From: Gemmatimonadales bacterium
GTDB taxonomy: Bacteria > Gemmatimonadota > Gemmatimonadetes > Gemmatimonadales > GWC2-71-9
DNA length: 64,000 nucleotides
NCBI GenBank assembly: GCA_036265815.1
Contig: DATAOI010000027.1
Location: 1 to 64,000 of the forward strand
Direction of reading: 5' to 3'
Positions 16,804 through 26,806 of the stretch are shown here, piece by piece (within the stretch, counting starts at the first letter, position 1; every line of letters begins with the position of its first letter). A model generated the notes under the pieces. That model saw nothing but the letters and a program-made list of their open reading frames with translations. It searched no databases and had not been told where the DNA came from. Made by a program: the position numbers and the translations under genes.

Positions 16804-18092
16804 GCCACGCCGCGGGGTCGGCGCGGGCCCGTCTGTCGGCGATGATGTTCCTGCAGTACTTCGTCTGGGGCGCGTGGTTCGTCACCATGGGCACCTACCT
16901 GACCCGGACGCTGCATTTCACGGGCTCACAGGTCGGGCTGGCGTACGGCGCCACCGCGATCGCCGCGCTGGTCTCCCCATTCTTTCTCGGGATGGTCGCC
17001 GATCGCTTCTTCGCGAGCGAACGGCTCATGGCTGGCCTCCACCTGTCGGGCGCGGGCCTGCTCTGGTTCGCCTCCTCGCAGACCAGCTTCGCCACGTTCT
17101 ATCCCGCGCTGATCGCGTACGCGCTGTGTTACATGCCGACGCTCTCTCTGACCAACTCGATCGCCTTCCACCATGTGCACGACCCGGGCCGCGAGTTTCC
17201 GGTCATCCGGGTGCTCGGCACCGTCGGGTGGATCGCTGCCGGCATCCTGGTCGGCCGGGTCCTCCACGCCGATGCGCTCGTGCTGCCGATGCGGGTTGCG
17301 GCGGTCGGATCGGTGGTGCTCGGGCTCTACTCCCTCGCGTTGCCCCACACGCCGCCCAAGGCCGCGGGCGCGCCCTTCAGCGCGCGCGACGCGCTGGGGC
17401 TCGACGCGCTCGCGCTGCTCCGCGACCGCGCCTTCCTGATTTTCGTCATCGGCTCCTTCCTGCTCTGCATCCCGCTTCAGTTCTACTATACCTTCGCGAA
17501 CCCCTACCTCAACGAGATCGGCGCGCCTGACCCTGCCTTCATCCAGACGTTCGGACAGATGTCGGAGATTGGGTTCATGCTGCTCCTCCCTCTGGCACTC
17601 CGGCGCTTGGGGATCAAGGGGATCATGCTCGGCGGGATGCTCGCCTGGGCGCTCCGGTACTTCGCCTTCAGCGCCGGTGACGCCGGCCCGGGAATGTGGC
17701 TGGTCTTCGCCGGGATCCTGCTGCACGGCATCTGCTACGACTTCTTCTTCGTGGCGGGTCAGATCTACACCGACGATCGCGCCGGCGTGCGGAGCCGCGC
17801 CGCGGCGCAGGGTTTCATCAACTTCGTGACCAACGGGCTGGGCTACTTCGTGGGGGCCTTCGTGTCGGGAGCGGTGGTGGAGCGCTGGACCCGCCCGCCT
17901 GGGATCCACGACTGGTCGACCATCTGGCTGGTGCCCGCGGTGATGGCGCTGGTGGTGTTCGCCGCCTTCGCTCTGCTTTTCCGGCCCCGCCGGGTCAGCG
18001 GTTCGGATGCCAGCGGCCGCGAGCCACCGCAGGGACGAACGACTCCAGCCCCCGCGGCGGGAAGCGCACCGTCTTCTCCTGCTCGGCGCTGA
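16800..18092 (+). CDS. MFS transporter, nucleoside:H+ symporter (NupG-like) family
   Basis: A 430-residue membrane protein with about 12 hydrophobic helices and the NupG-type opening [18 protein letters not shown], followed by [10 protein letters not shown]. The family moves nucleosides or related sugars with protons. Beside two DUF1080 genes and a 3-dehydrogenase-type operon it may carry a glycoside or keto-sugar instead. The start is GTG 16800, overlapping the previous stop. Its last 98 bases overlap tail to tail with the convergent Gfo/Idh/MocA gene, giving a Pro/Ser-rich C-terminal tail. Confidence 0.85.
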   Translation: MSHAAGSARARLSAMMFLQYFVWGAWFVTMGTYLTRTLHFTGSQVGLAYGATAIAALVSPFFLGMVADRFFASERLMAGLHLSGAGLLWFASSQTSFATFYPALIAYALCYMPTLSLTNSIAFHHVHDPGREFPVIRVLGTVGWIAAGILVGRVLHADALVLPMRVAAVGSVVLGLYSLALPHTPPKAAGAPFSARDALGLDALALLRDRAFLIFVIGSFLLCIPLQFYYTFANPYLNEIGAPDPAFIQTFGQMSEIGFMLLLPLALRRLGIKGIMLGGMLAWALRYFAFSAGDAGPGMWLVFAGILLHGICYDFFFVAGQIYTDDRAGVRSRAAAQGFINFVTNGLGYFVGAFVSGAVVERWTRPPGIHDWSTIWLVPAVMALVVFAAFALLFRPRRVSGSDASGREPPQGRTTPAPAAGSAPSSPARR

Positions 18093-19242
18093 GGTAGGCG
18101 CTCATGAGCACCCTCACGACGTCCAGGCCATCCTCGAAGGTGAGGAGGGGCTCTTCCTTTCCAAGGAAAACCCGCACGAAGTGGCGGTCTTCCGCTTCGT
18201 AGCCATACACCGCCGCCTCGCTGGCAACGACCGGCATCAGCCCGCTCTCAGCGTTCTGCTTCTCTACCAGATCCTCGCCGGCCCTTCCCTCTACTTCACG
18301 GCTGAAGAAAAGGTGGAGACCGGTGTCCAGTGAGTTCCATGACATGGAGTACTCCGGTCCCAGCAGCTCAGCCGAGAGCCGGAGACCAGCGCCCACGAAG
18401 CTCCAGGACGTGCTGGCCTCGCCGATCACGCGGCGGCCGTCCGGAGTCTGGAACTCGAGCACGATGCTCGCGTAGTCCTCCGCCGGCCGCTTCGAGTAGT
18501 CCACCGTCGTGCCCATCGTGCGCTTGAGGCGCCGCGCGTACTCGGGACGTGTCCACTTGAGGCTGGCGATGTGACCCGTCACCCGGCGGAGGTCGAGTGA
18601 CGAGGCCGGCCGGCCGGGCTCGGTGAGCAGGTGTCGCACCACCAGGGCCGAGTGGCACATCATGTCGTTGAGCACTCCCCCGCCCTGCAGGGCGCCCTGC
18701 CAGAACCACGGACGATGCGGCCCGGCGTGCTCCTCGGCCGCGCGCGCGAGGTAGGGCCGGCCGACGGCGCGGGCACCTCTGGCCCAGATCAACTCGCGCC
18801 CCCGCTGTACCTGCGGGGCGAAGATCTGGTTTTCCAGGTACCCGTGCGGAATCCCCGCCCGCCGCACCAGCCCCAGCACCTGCTTCGCCTCGGCGACGTT
18901 GCGGGCCAGCGGCTTCTCACAGGCCAGACCGAGGAGCTCGCCGTGGCCGCGCTCGACGGCGTCGGCGATCTCCTCGACGTTCTCGATGCGCGTGTGGTTG
19001 GGGCCACAGAGCCAGAGGGCATCGATGCCGGGGTCCGCGACCATCTTCGCGATCGAGCGAAATGGGCGGGCCTCCCCCACGTCGAGCCGCCGGGCTAGCG
19101 CCGCCGCCGCCGCCGCGTTGCCGGGATGAGGGCTCCAGACGCCCCGCACCTCGGCATCCCGCACCGCAGTGAAGGCCTGCAGGTGGAAGGTGGCATTGAA
19201 ACCGCTGCCAACGATGCCGATTCCGAGTCTCCGTCGGCTCAC
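17995..19242 (-). CDS. Gfo/Idh/MocA family oxidoreductase
   Basis: A 415-residue NAD(P)-dependent oxidoreductase. The N-terminal Rossmann fold starts with [27 protein letters not shown] holds the catalytic Lys region, and the C-terminal sheet domain follows ([12 protein letters not shown] with the expected His). Family members oxidise or reduce sugars, including 3-keto-sugars. The GTG start at 19242 overlaps the stop of the subunit-3 gene. The transcription order is GMC oxidoreductase, subunit 3, then this gene. Together with the facing DUF1080 genes it fits a route in which a glycoside is oxidised at C3, cleaved, and the keto-sugar reduced. Confidence 0.88.
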   Translation of the reverse strand: MSRRRLGIGIVGSGFNATFHLQAFTAVRDAEVRGVWSPHPGNAAAAAALARRLDVGEARPFRSIAKMVADPGIDALWLCGPNHTRIENVEEIADAVERGHGELLGLACEKPLARNVAEAKQVLGLVRRAGIPHGYLENQIFAPQVQRGRELIWARGARAVGRPYLARAAEEHAGPHRPWFWQGALQGGGVLNDMMCHSALVVRHLLTEPGRPASSLDLRRVTGHIASLKWTRPEYARRLKRTMGTTVDYSKRPAEDYASIVLEFQTPDGRRVIGEASTSWSFVGAGLRLSAELLGPEYSMSWNSLDTGLHLFFSREVEGRAGEDLVEKQNAESGLMPVVASEAAVYGYEAEDRHFVRVFLGKEEPLLTFEDGLDVVRVLMSAYLSAEQEKTVRFPPRGLESFVPAVARGRWHPNR

Positions 19243-19853
19243 GTCGTCCGCTCCGGTTGATAGCTCACCCCCAGCTTCCGGAGCGCCGCGTCAGGGCAGC
19301 CGGCCCACTCCGGGAGGGCCTGGTTGCCCTGGTACCGCAGATCCCGCACGCCGATGCGGCTCGACCAGAACGCGGTGGCGACGAGGTCACGGAGGTCGCT
19401 GAAGAACGCGGCCCCGTTCGCGAGCGCAGGGGCGGTCCTGGCCGGCCACGCGATGTCGTCGAGGATCGCGATGCGCTGGCTGGGAGCGGCGTCCACGAAC
19501 GTGCGGCCGAAGCGCCGCTCAGACTCGGCGTCGAGCCAGGCCAGGCCGCCGCGCAGGGCGAGTCGCATGACGTCATCCTCCACCTCGCGCAGGGCGAAGT
19601 CGATGTAGGCCGGGGCGCCGGCCTCGCTCGCGCCACCGGAGCGATCGTCGGCGGGGATGACGAGGTCGGCCAGCACGGTGACGGTGGCGAACTCGTGGGG
19701 GGTGAAGAACTGCGGCGCCTTCATCGACAAGGCGGTGCTGTCAGCCTGGTGCTCGCTCTCGCCGCTCTTGCCGCCGGGCCGCCCGCCGCACGCGGCGGTT
19801 GCCGCGGTGACCCCGAGCAGCGTCACCAGGTCGCGGCGGGTCAGGTCGCTCAC
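19239..19853 (-). CDS. Gluconate 2-dehydrogenase subunit 3 family protein (Tat-exported)
   Basis: A 204-residue small subunit of a membrane-bound GMC dehydrogenase. TRRDLVTLLG at the N-terminus is a twin-arginine signal and ATAACGG looks like a lipobox. The mature part (FFTPHEFATVTVLADLVIPADD, then YIDFALREVEDDV) is the family hallmark. These subunits are needed to export or mature the flavin subunit. The GTG start at 19853 overlaps the GMC stop by 4 bases, which fixes the start; a longer frame to 19901 overlaps the GMC gene and precedes the signal. Confidence 0.88.
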   Translation of the reverse strand: MSDLTRRDLVTLLGVTAATAACGGRPGGKSGESEHQADSTALSMKAPQFFTPHEFATVTVLADLVIPADDRSGGASEAGAPAYIDFALREVEDDVMRLALRGGLAWLDAESERRFGRTFVDAAPSQRIAILDDIAWPARTAPALANGAAFFSDLRDLVATAFWSSRIGVRDLRYQGNQALPEWAGCPDAALRKLGVSYQPERTT

Positions 19854-21604
19854 AGGGCACCCGCCTTCCGCTGCTCCGCGATGTGGTCGCTGGCTCTCCA
19901 TGCGAGCGCCATGATCGTCCAGGTGGGGTTCTTGTCCGCCTGGGACACGAACGGCCCGCCGTCGGCGACGAAGAGATTAGGCACCCCATGCACCCGGCAG
20001 TCCGGGTTCACCACGGATCGAGCGGGGTCCCGGCCCATGCGCGTCGTGCCGAGCTCGTGGATGATGCGGCCGCCCGGCGCGATCCCGTACCCTTTCTCCT
20101 TCGTCGGCATCGGCGCGAGAGCCTCGCCGCCCATCTCCGCGAGGAGGCTGCGGAAGGTCCGCTGCATGTGGCGCACCTGGTTCAGCTCGTGATCGCTCCA
20201 CTTCCAGTGGAAGCGCAGCACCGGGATGCCCCAGCGGTCCACGACCTCGTGGTCGATCTCGCACCAGCAGTCGTCGTTCGGGACCATCTCGCCGCGCCCG
20301 GAGAAGCCGATGGTGGCGCCGTAGTACCGGCGGTAGTCGTCCTTCAGCTGCTTGCCGTAGCCCCCGCCACGGGGATACCGGTGGATGGCACCCATGAAGC
20401 CGTAGGACGGCTCGCCGAGGCCGCCCCAGACCTCGATGTGGTACCCGCGGGGGAAGTCGAGCTTCTGGTTGTCGAGCCACCACGGCATGTAGACGTGCGC
20501 GCCGCCGACACCGTCCTCGTTGTGCGGCACATGGTCCGCCATTCTCGGGATGAAGCCCCCGACGTCGGTACCGGTCGTGTCGGTGAGGTAGCGGCCCACC
20601 ACGCCGCCGGCGTTGCCGAGCCCATTCGGAAAGCGCGACGAGTGGCTGTTGAGGAGGAGGCGGGCCGACTCGCAGGCGCTCGCCGCGAGCACGACGACGC
20701 CGGCCCGGACGTGCTCGTCGGCGCCAGTGGCCTTGTTGATGTACGAGATGCCGGTGGCGCGTCCCGCCGTGTCGAGGGTGACCTCTCGGGCCATCGCACC
20801 GGTGACGAGGGTGAGCCGTCCGGTCTCCAGGGCCGGCTTGATGAACACGCCAGGGCTCGAGAAGTTGGCGTTCACCCCGCAGCCGCGGTTGCACTGACCG
20901 CAGTAGTGGCATGCGGAGCGGCCGTTGTGTGGCCGGGTGAGGACCGACATCCGGTTGGCGATGCAGGGGATCTGGAGTCGGCGGCTGGCCTGCTGCACCA
21001 GGAGCTCGTAACAGCGCGGCCGGGGCGGTGGAAGGAAGATCCCGTCGGGATGGTTCCGGAGCCCCTCGTTGCTACCGAAGAGGCCGATGAAGCGGTCGAG
21101 ACGATCATAGTACGGGGCGAGGTCGTCGTAGCCGATGGGCCAGTCGTCGCCGAGTCCGTCGACGCTCTTGCCGCGGAAATCGTCGGGGCCGAACCGGAAC
21201 GAGTAGCGGCCCCAGTGGTTGGTGCGGCCGCCGAGCATCCGCGCGCGCCACCAGCCGAACTCGGTGCCCGGCGCCAGCGTGTACGGCTCGCCGGCCACGT
21301 CCCAGCCGCCGATACAGCCGTCGAACTCGCCGAACTGCCGCTCCGCGGTCGCCGCGCCGCGGCGCGGTGAGTCCGCGGCGGCGGTCAGCATCATCGAGTC
21401 GCGCTCGCTGTACCACTCGGGGCCAGCCTCCAGCAGCACCACGTTGGCTCCCGTCCGGGTGAGCGCGTAGGCAGCCATCCCCCCACCGGCGCCGCTGCCG
21501 ACGATGCAGACGTCGTACCGCTCGCGACGCGGCGCGAGAGCCGGCCCCAGCCGGGCAGCTGGTGCGCTCGCCAAGGCAAGGAATCGGCGACGCGTCATTG
21601 TCAT
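19850..21604 (-). CDS. GMC family oxidoreductase, Tat-exported flavin subunit
   Basis: A 584-residue flavoprotein. TMTRRRFLALASAPAA is a Tat signal, YDVCIVGSGAGGGMAAYAL the FAD-binding loop, and NGRSACHYCGQCNRGCGVNA a Cys-rich segment seen in membrane sugar dehydrogenases. HELGTTRMG and NPTWTIMALAWR near the C-terminus hold the catalytic His/Asn pair of this group. With the subunit-3 partner it matches glucoside/glucose 3-dehydrogenase or gluconate 2-dehydrogenase complexes, which pass electrons to a cytochrome. A 3-dehydrogenase role is favoured by the DUF1080 neighbours. ATG 21604 starts the signal; ATG 21598 is equally possible. Confidence 0.9.
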   Translation of the reverse strand: MTMTRRRFLALASAPAARLGPALAPRRERYDVCIVGSGAGGGMAAYALTRTGANVVLLEAGPEWYSERDSMMLTAAADSPRRGAATAERQFGEFDGCIGGWDVAGEPYTLAPGTEFGWWRARMLGGRTNHWGRYSFRFGPDDFRGKSVDGLGDDWPIGYDDLAPYYDRLDRFIGLFGSNEGLRNHPDGIFLPPPRPRCYELLVQQASRRLQIPCIANRMSVLTRPHNGRSACHYCGQCNRGCGVNANFSSPGVFIKPALETGRLTLVTGAMAREVTLDTAGRATGISYINKATGADEHVRAGVVVLAASACESARLLLNSHSSRFPNGLGNAGGVVGRYLTDTTGTDVGGFIPRMADHVPHNEDGVGGAHVYMPWWLDNQKLDFPRGYHIEVWGGLGEPSYGFMGAIHRYPRGGGYGKQLKDDYRRYYGATIGFSGRGEMVPNDDCWCEIDHEVVDRWGIPVLRFHWKWSDHELNQVRHMQRTFRSLLAEMGGEALAPMPTKEKGYGIAPGGRIIHELGTTRMGRDPARSVVNPDCRVHGVPNLFVADGGPFVSQADKNPTWTIMALAWRASDHIAEQRKAGAL

Positions 21605-21646
21605 AGGGCGAGCTCTTGGAGGGTGTGGGCTGGGGGCGGACGAGAA

Positions 21647-21675
21647 AGTATAGGGCGATCGGGTGCGAGTATCCA
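21647..21675 (-). promoter_or_regulatory. Possible promoter of the GMC oxidoreductase operon
   Basis: On the minus strand TATACT (21652-21647) lies about 42 bases before ATG 21604, with TGGATA 17 bases upstream as a weak -35. The -10 is good and the -35 is not. Confidence 0.4.
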
Positions 21676-21753
21676 CCAGCACAGCGTCGTTCATCGGCCG
21701 GCGTGTGCGGGGCCTGACTATATTGCGGGCTTCTCAGCCAAGCTCTCAGTGAT

Positions 21754-22182
21754 ATGCTCTCCAAGAAAGCCAAGTACGCCATCAAGGCGCTGCTCGCCTT
21801 GGCCGACCAGGAACCCAGCGAGCCGATGCGGATCGAGGATCTGGCCCGGCGGGAGCAGATCCCCCGGAAGTTCCTCGAGGTCATTCTGCTGGCGCTCAAG
21901 AACCAGGGCGTCCTCCAGAGTCGGAAGGGCAAGGGGGGCGGCTACCGCCTCGCGCGCCACCCCAAGACCATCTTCCTCGGCCAGATCGTGCGGATGTTCG
22001 ATGGACCGCTCGCACCGGTGCCGTGCGCCAGCCAGACGGCGTACGTCCGCTGCATCGACTGCCGTGACGAAGCCGCCTGCGGTGTCCACCTCGCCATGAA
22101 GGACGTGCGGGATGCCACCGCACGGATCCTCGACAAGACCAGCCTGGCCTCGCTCGGGCGCCGGGTGCACGAGCTCACCTAG
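21754..22182 (+). CDS. Rrf2 family transcriptional regulator
   Basis: A 142-residue winged-helix regulator. MLSKKAKYAIKALLALA, IPRKFLEVILLALKNQGVL and RKGKGGGYRLAR are Rrf2 signatures. The C-terminal part has C91, C100, C103 and C109, so it may hold an iron-sulfur cluster or sense redox or sulfur state as IscR/RirA-type relatives do; a CymR-like sulfur role is suggested by the neighbours. A TATATT box at 21719-21724 may be its -10. The inverted repeat at 22227-22249 before the next gene is a plausible binding site. It starts a run of sulfur-uptake genes on the same strand. Confidence 0.9.
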   Translation: MLSKKAKYAIKALLALADQEPSEPMRIEDLARREQIPRKFLEVILLALKNQGVLQSRKGKGGGYRLARHPKTIFLGQIVRMFDGPLAPVPCASQTAYVRCIDCRDEAACGVHLAMKDVRDATARILDKTSLASLGRRVHELT

Positions 22183-22226
22183 CGCCACGTAGCACGGCAC
22201 GAGGCTTGCTACGGGCCGTAGGTGTT

Positions 22227-22249
22227 TACTCTACTTAGTCGATAGAGTA
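22227..22249 (+). promoter_or_regulatory. Inverted repeat, putative Rrf2 operator
   Basis: TACTCTA (22227-22233) and TAGAGTA (22243-22249) are perfect 7-base arms around 9 bases, 10 bases before the ATG at 22259. The site is A+T rich in a G+C-rich region and lies just downstream of the Rrf2 gene. The short distance to the ATG suggests that transcription starts at or very near the start codon. Confidence 0.55.
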
Positions 22250-22258
22250 TATAGATCT

Positions 22259-22480
22259 ATGACTCTGCACCCGTCGCCCCGCGACGAGCCCCAACGTGAG
22301 GCCGGCCCGGAGGCGCTCTCCCCGGCCATCCTCCACGCCCTGAGAGAGGCGCTCCGAACCATCCGCTATGGGACGGTCGAGCTGGTGATCCACGACGGGC
22401 GGGTGGTCCAGCTGGAACGCAGCGAGAAAGTCCGTTTCGAATCAGAGGTTAGCGACCGGAAACGGGAGCCGAAGCAGTAG
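22259..22480 (+). CDS. yezD: YezD-like small protein (DUF2292)
   Basis: A 73-residue protein with the DUF2292 core: ILHALREALRTIRYGTVELVIHDGRVVQLERSEKVRF split over two strands and a helix (about 24-61). The family is regularly found with sulfur assimilation genes and Rrf2/CymR-type regulators, as here. Its biochemical role is unknown. The ATG is 76 bases after the Rrf2 stop, with no ribosome site, which fits a leaderless or very short-leader message. Confidence 0.8.
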   Translation: MTLHPSPRDEPQREAGPEALSPAILHALREALRTIRYGTVELVIHDGRVVQLERSEKVRFESEVSDRKREPKQ

Positions 22481-22575
22481 CTGAATCAGGTTCGCGCTCG
22501 CACCCCGCGAGTGCCGAGCACCGGGGCTGACCGGACGGCCGGAAGTCCACCCCCGACGAAAAAGAGGAGCGCCGG

Positions 22576-23970
22576 ATGAGAACCGTTCACGGTTGGGCCG
22601 CAGGCATCGTTGTCGGGCTGGCGAGTGTCGGCCTGGTGCGACAGGGTGTGGCACAACAGGACTCCACCAAGGGCGACACCGTGCCGGCCTCCCTCGAGTC
22701 CCGCATCGACGCGCTCGACCAGCAGGTCCGCATCCTTCAGCGGCTGCGTGAGCTCGCCGCGGACAGCGCGGCCGCGGCCGCCAAGGACAAGGTGAGCGCC
22801 ACCGCGAGCGCCAAGGACGGCTTCAGCATCAAGTCGGCGGACGGGAAGTTCGCCGTCCGGCTCAAGGGGCTGGTGCAGACCGACGCGCGGATCTTCCTGA
22901 GCGACAAGGCCGCCCCGGCCACCACCACCTTCTTTCTCCGCCGGGCGCGCCCCATCCTCGAGGCCACCGTCGGCAAGTACCTCGAGTTCCGGCTGCAGCC
23001 CGATTTCGGCCAGGGCCAGACGGTGCTGTTCGACGCCTACTCCGACGTGAAGATCGCACCCGCGTTCGCCATACGGGTCGGCAAGTTCAAACCCGCGGTG
23101 GACCTCGAGCGCTACCAGTCGGCCAGCGACATCGTGTTCGCCGAGCGGGCGCTGGCGACCAACCTGGCACCCAACCGCGATATCGGACTTCAGCTCTCGG
23201 GCGATATCTCCACCGGCGCTTTCACCTGGCAGGCCGGGATCTACAACGGGGTTCCCGACCTGGGGAACGGCGACGGCGACGTGAGCGACGCCAAGGACGT
23301 GGCCGGCCGCGTCTTCCTCCAGCCGTTCAAGCTCGGCGCGCTCGCGGGACTCGGCTTTGGCGTGGCCGGGACCACGGGACTGGAGCGCGGGACCATTCTG
23401 GCCCCCGCGCTCGCCAGTTACCGGACGCCGGGGCAGCAGACCTGGTTCAAGTACCGAAGCAGCCTCACCACGCCGGCGAACAACATATTCGCCGACGGCC
23501 GCCGTTCCCGCGTGGCGCCCCAGGCCTACTTCTACTCCGGTCCGCTGGGTCTCCACGGCGAGTACATCCAGTCCTGGCAGGCGGTGACCAAGCTGGCGGG
23601 CACGCCCCTCAAGCTCAAGCATACCGCCTGGCAGACCACCGGCTCGATCTTCCTGACCGGCGAGAAGAACTCCTTCAAGAGCGCCGCCCCCAAGAAGCCG
23701 TTCGATCCCAAGGCGGGCACCTTCGGCGCACTCGAGCTGGCCGCGCGCTACAGCGAGCTCAGCATCGATGACGCCACCTTCCCCACCTTCGCCAACCCGG
23801 CGAACACGCCGAGCAAGGCCAAGGCCTGGGCGATCGGACTCAACTGGTACCTGGCCAAGGCGATCAAGGTCGTGGCCGACTATGAGCACACCACGTTCAC
23901 CGGTGGCACCGCCACGGGCGACCGCGAGGACGAGAACTTCGTCGCCACGCGGGTCCAATACTCCTTCTGA
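22576..23970 (+). CDS. Outer-membrane porin, OprP/OprO-like
   Basis: A 464-residue barrel. A signal peptide (cleaved near GVAQQ) is followed by a short coiled coil ([18 protein letters not shown]) and then the phosphate-selective porin pattern: [61 protein letters not shown], and a terminal RVQYSF ending in Phe. Porins of this type take up anions. Placed between a YezD-like gene and a sulfate-binding protein it probably admits sulfate or another oxyanion. An AAGAGGAG ribosome site lies 6 bases before the ATG. The sbp gene follows after 28 bases. Confidence 0.87.
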   Translation: MRTVHGWAAGIVVGLASVGLVRQGVAQQDSTKGDTVPASLESRIDALDQQVRILQRLRELAADSAAAAAKDKVSATASAKDGFSIKSADGKFAVRLKGLVQTDARIFLSDKAAPATTTFFLRRARPILEATVGKYLEFRLQPDFGQGQTVLFDAYSDVKIAPAFAIRVGKFKPAVDLERYQSASDIVFAERALATNLAPNRDIGLQLSGDISTGAFTWQAGIYNGVPDLGNGDGDVSDAKDVAGRVFLQPFKLGALAGLGFGVAGTTGLERGTILAPALASYRTPGQQTWFKYRSSLTTPANNIFADGRRSRVAPQAYFYSGPLGLHGEYIQSWQAVTKLAGTPLKLKHTAWQTTGSIFLTGEKNSFKSAAPKKPFDPKAGTFGALELAARYSELSIDDATFPTFANPANTPSKAKAWAIGLNWYLAKAIKVVADYEHTTFTGGTATGDREDENFVATRVQYSF

Positions 23971-23998
23971 TCTCGACACGAGAGGCAAGTTGACGACC

Positions 23999-25027
23999 AT
24001 GCGCACCCGACTCGCGATGCACGGCTCTGCTGTCCTCCTCGCCTTGCTGGGAGGCCACGGCATCGCCGCGGCTCAGGCGGCTCCCAAGCCCGTGACGCTG
24101 CTCAATGTCTCCTACGATCCCACGCGCGAGCTGTACCAGGATTTCGATCGACAGTTCGCGACCTACTGGAAGGGCAAGACCGGCCAGGAAGTGACCATCA
24201 AGCAGTCCCACGGCGGGTCGAGCAAACAGGCCCGCTCGGTGGTCGATGGCCTCGAAGCCGACGTCGTCACCCTCGCGCTCGCCTACGACATCGACCAGAT
24301 CGCGGAAAAGGGCGGCCTGCTCCCGGCCAACTGGCAAACCCGGCTGCCCAACAACAGTTCGCCCTACACCTCGACGATCGTCCTGCTGGTCCGGAAGGGA
24401 AATCCCAAGCACATCAAGGACTGGGACGACCTGGTGCGGCCGGGTGTCTCGGTGGTGAGTCCCAATCCCAAGACCTCGGGTGGCGCGCGCTGGAACTACC
24501 TGGCCGCCTGGGGATACGCCCTCAAGAAGTTCAACGGCGACCAGGGGCAGGCCAAGGCGTTCGTCACCAAGCTCTACAAGAACGTGCCCGTGCTGGACGC
24601 CGGCGCGCGCGGCGCCACCACCACGTTTGTCGAGCGGGGCATCGGCGACGTGCTGATCGCCTGGGAGAACGAGGCGCTGCTCGCCATCAAGGAGCTGGGG
24701 CCCGGCAAGTTCGAGCTGGTCGCTCCCTCGGTCAGCATCCTGGCCGAGCCGCCGGTGGCGGTGGTGGACAAGGTGGCCAACAAGCACGGCACCCGGGCGG
24801 TGGCCCAGGCCTACCTGGAGTACCTCTACAGTGAAACCGGCCAGGAAACTGCCGCGCGGAACTTCTACCGCCCGCGCCTGGCCTCGGTCGCCGCGAAATA
24901 CCAGGCCCAATTCCCCAAGGTGACCCTGTTCACCATCGACGAGGTCTTTGGCGGGTGGAAGAAGGCCCAGGCCACCCACTTCGCGGACGGTGGCGTGTTC
25001 GACCAGATCTATCAGCCGGGAAGCTGA
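23999..25027 (+). CDS. sbp: Sulfate/thiosulfate-binding periplasmic protein
   Basis: A 342-residue ABC solute-binding protein. After a signal peptide (to about AAAQAAP) come [41 protein letters not shown] and [20 protein letters not shown], the Sbp/CysP signature segments that hold the oxyanion by backbone and Ser contacts. It delivers sulfate or thiosulfate to the CysTWA transporter encoded directly downstream. ATG 23999 is chosen; the in-frame TTG at 23990 is an alternative, since the AGAGG ribosome site at 23981 is rather far from the ATG. Confidence 0.95.
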   Translation: MRTRLAMHGSAVLLALLGGHGIAAAQAAPKPVTLLNVSYDPTRELYQDFDRQFATYWKGKTGQEVTIKQSHGGSSKQARSVVDGLEADVVTLALAYDIDQIAEKGGLLPANWQTRLPNNSSPYTSTIVLLVRKGNPKHIKDWDDLVRPGVSVVSPNPKTSGGARWNYLAAWGYALKKFNGDQGQAKAFVTKLYKNVPVLDAGARGATTTFVERGIGDVLIAWENEALLAIKELGPGKFELVAPSVSILAEPPVAVVDKVANKHGTRAVAQAYLEYLYSETGQETAARNFYRPRLASVAAKYQAQFPKVTLFTIDEVFGGWKKAQATHFADGGVFDQIYQPGS

Positions 25028-25067
25028 GAGTGCGAGCTGTCGGTTCTACCCCTACGAAGGGATGACG

Positions 25068-25895
25068 ATGCCAGTTCGACCACGCAGTGTGCTCCCGGGC
25101 TTCGGGCTGTCGCTCGGAATCACCTGCACCTACTTGAGCCTGGTGGTGCTGCTGCCCCTGGCCACCGTGCTGTTCAAGTCGGCGGAGCTCACCCCCGCCG
25201 CGTTCTGGGCCACGGTGAGCTCGCCCCGGGTGCTCGCTTCCTACCGGGTCACCTTCGGAGCCTCCCTGGTGGCGGCGCTGGTCAATACCGTCTTCGGCCT
25301 GCTGGTGGCGTGGGTGCTAGTCCGCTATCCCTTTCCCGGCCGCCGGCTGGTGGACGCGATCGTCGATCTGCCGTTCGCGTTGCCCACCGCGGTGGCCGGC
25401 ATCGCGCTCACCACGCTCTACGCGCCGAACGGCTGGGTCGGCGCGCGGCTGGAGCCGCTCGGCATCCAGGTGTCCTATACCTGGCTGGGGATCACCGTCG
25501 CGCTGATCTTCATCGGGCTGCCGTTCGTGGTGCGCACCGTCCAGCCGGTGCTGGATGATCTCGAGGTCGAAGTCGAGGAGGCGGCGGCGAGTCTCGGCGC
25601 GCGTCGCTGGCAGACGTTCGTCCGGGTGGTCCTGCCCGCCATCGCCCCGGCCCTGCTCACCGGCTTCGCCCTGGCCTTCGCCCGGGCGATCGGGGAGTAT
25701 GGCTCGGTGGTGTTCATCGCGGGCAACATGCCGATGAAGACGGAGATCGCGCCGCTCCTCATCATGACCAAGCTGGAGCAATACGACTACGCCGGCGCCA
25801 CCGCGGTGGCCATGGTCATGCTGGTTGCGTCGTTCGGTCTCCTGCTGTCCATCAACCTGCTCCAGTGGGCCGCTCGCCGGCGGATGGCCGCCTGA
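25068..25895 (+). CDS. cysT: Sulfate ABC transporter permease CysT
   Basis: A 275-residue inner-membrane permease with six hydrophobic helices. [21 protein letters not shown] and the EAA loop [23 protein letters not shown] (which docks on the ATPase) identify the CysT/CysU family, and [24 protein letters not shown] is typical of the sulfate branch. ATG 25068 has CGAAGG at a suitable distance; the ATG at 25062 is too close to it. It overlaps cysW by one base (TGATG). Confidence 0.94.
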   Translation: MPVRPRSVLPGFGLSLGITCTYLSLVVLLPLATVLFKSAELTPAAFWATVSSPRVLASYRVTFGASLVAALVNTVFGLLVAWVLVRYPFPGRRLVDAIVDLPFALPTAVAGIALTTLYAPNGWVGARLEPLGIQVSYTWLGITVALIFIGLPFVVRTVQPVLDDLEVEVEEAAASLGARRWQTFVRVVLPAIAPALLTGFALAFARAIGEYGSVVFIAGNMPMKTEIAPLLIMTKLEQYDYAGATAVAMVMLVASFGLLLSINLLQWAARRRMAA

Positions 25896-26806
25896 TGGCC
25901 ACCAGCGTCCTGCTTCATGCCACGACGGCTCCGCGCGCCGTCACCCGGGCCACCGGCGAGACCCGCCTGGTGCGCTGGCTGCTCATCGGCGCCGCGTTGC
26001 TCTTTCTTGGCCTGGTGCTGGTGATCCCGCTGGTCTCCGTCTTGACCCAGGCGCTCGCCAAAGGCCTGCCCGCCTACTGGGCAGCGATCACCGATCCCGA
26101 CGCGCTCAGCGCGGCTCGGCTCACGCTGCTGATCGCGGCCATCGTGGTGCCGGCGAACCTGGTCTTCGGCGTCGGCGCGGCCTGGGCCATCGCCAAGTTC
26201 GAGTTTCCCGGCAGGCAGGTGCTGGTGACACTCATCGATCTGCCGTTCGCCGTCTCGCCGGTGATCTCGGGAATGATCTTCGTGCTGCTCTTCGGCTCCC
26301 ACGGCTGGTTCGGGCCGTGGCTGCTGGAGCACGATCTCAAGATCATCTTCGCGGTGCCGGGCATGGTCCTGGCAACCACGTTCGTCACCTCGCCCTTCGT
26401 GGCCCGCGAGCTGATTCCGCTGATGCAGGAGCAGGGACCGGAGGAGGAAGAGGCGGCCATGGTGCTGGGCGCCACCGGCTGGCAAACCTTCTTCCGGGTG
26501 ACCCTGCCCAACATCAAGTGGGGCCTGCTCTACGGCCTCATCCTCTGCAACGCCCGGGCGATGGGCGAGTTCGGCGCGGTGTCGGTGGTCTCGGGGCACA
26601 TCCGGGGGCTCACCAACACGCTGCCGCTCCACGTCGAGATCCTCTACAACGAGTACAGCTTCGCGGCGGCGTTCGCGGTCGCCTCGCTGCTCACCCTGCT
26701 GGCGCTGGTCACCCTGGTGCTCAAGAGTCTGGTCGAATGGCAGCAGCGGCGCACCGCGGCCAGCGTTCCCGAGGACGAGCTCACCCCGGTCAGGAGCGGC
26801 ACATGA
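25895..26806 (+). CDS. cysW: Sulfate ABC transporter permease CysW
   Basis: A 303-residue permease pairing with CysT. It has about six helices, [22 protein letters not shown], the EAA loop [25 protein letters not shown], and [31 protein letters not shown] split across the last loop, which is characteristic of CysW. The start overlaps the cysT stop and the end overlaps the cysA start (ATGA), so the three are translationally coupled. Confidence 0.94.
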   Translation: MATSVLLHATTAPRAVTRATGETRLVRWLLIGAALLFLGLVLVIPLVSVLTQALAKGLPAYWAAITDPDALSAARLTLLIAAIVVPANLVFGVGAAWAIAKFEFPGRQVLVTLIDLPFAVSPVISGMIFVLLFGSHGWFGPWLLEHDLKIIFAVPGMVLATTFVTSPFVARELIPLMQEQGPEEEEAAMVLGATGWQTFFRVTLPNIKWGLLYGLILCNARAMGEFGAVSVVSGHIRGLTNTLPLHVEILYNEYSFAAAFAVASLLTLLALVTLVLKSLVEWQQRRTAASVPEDELTPVRSGT

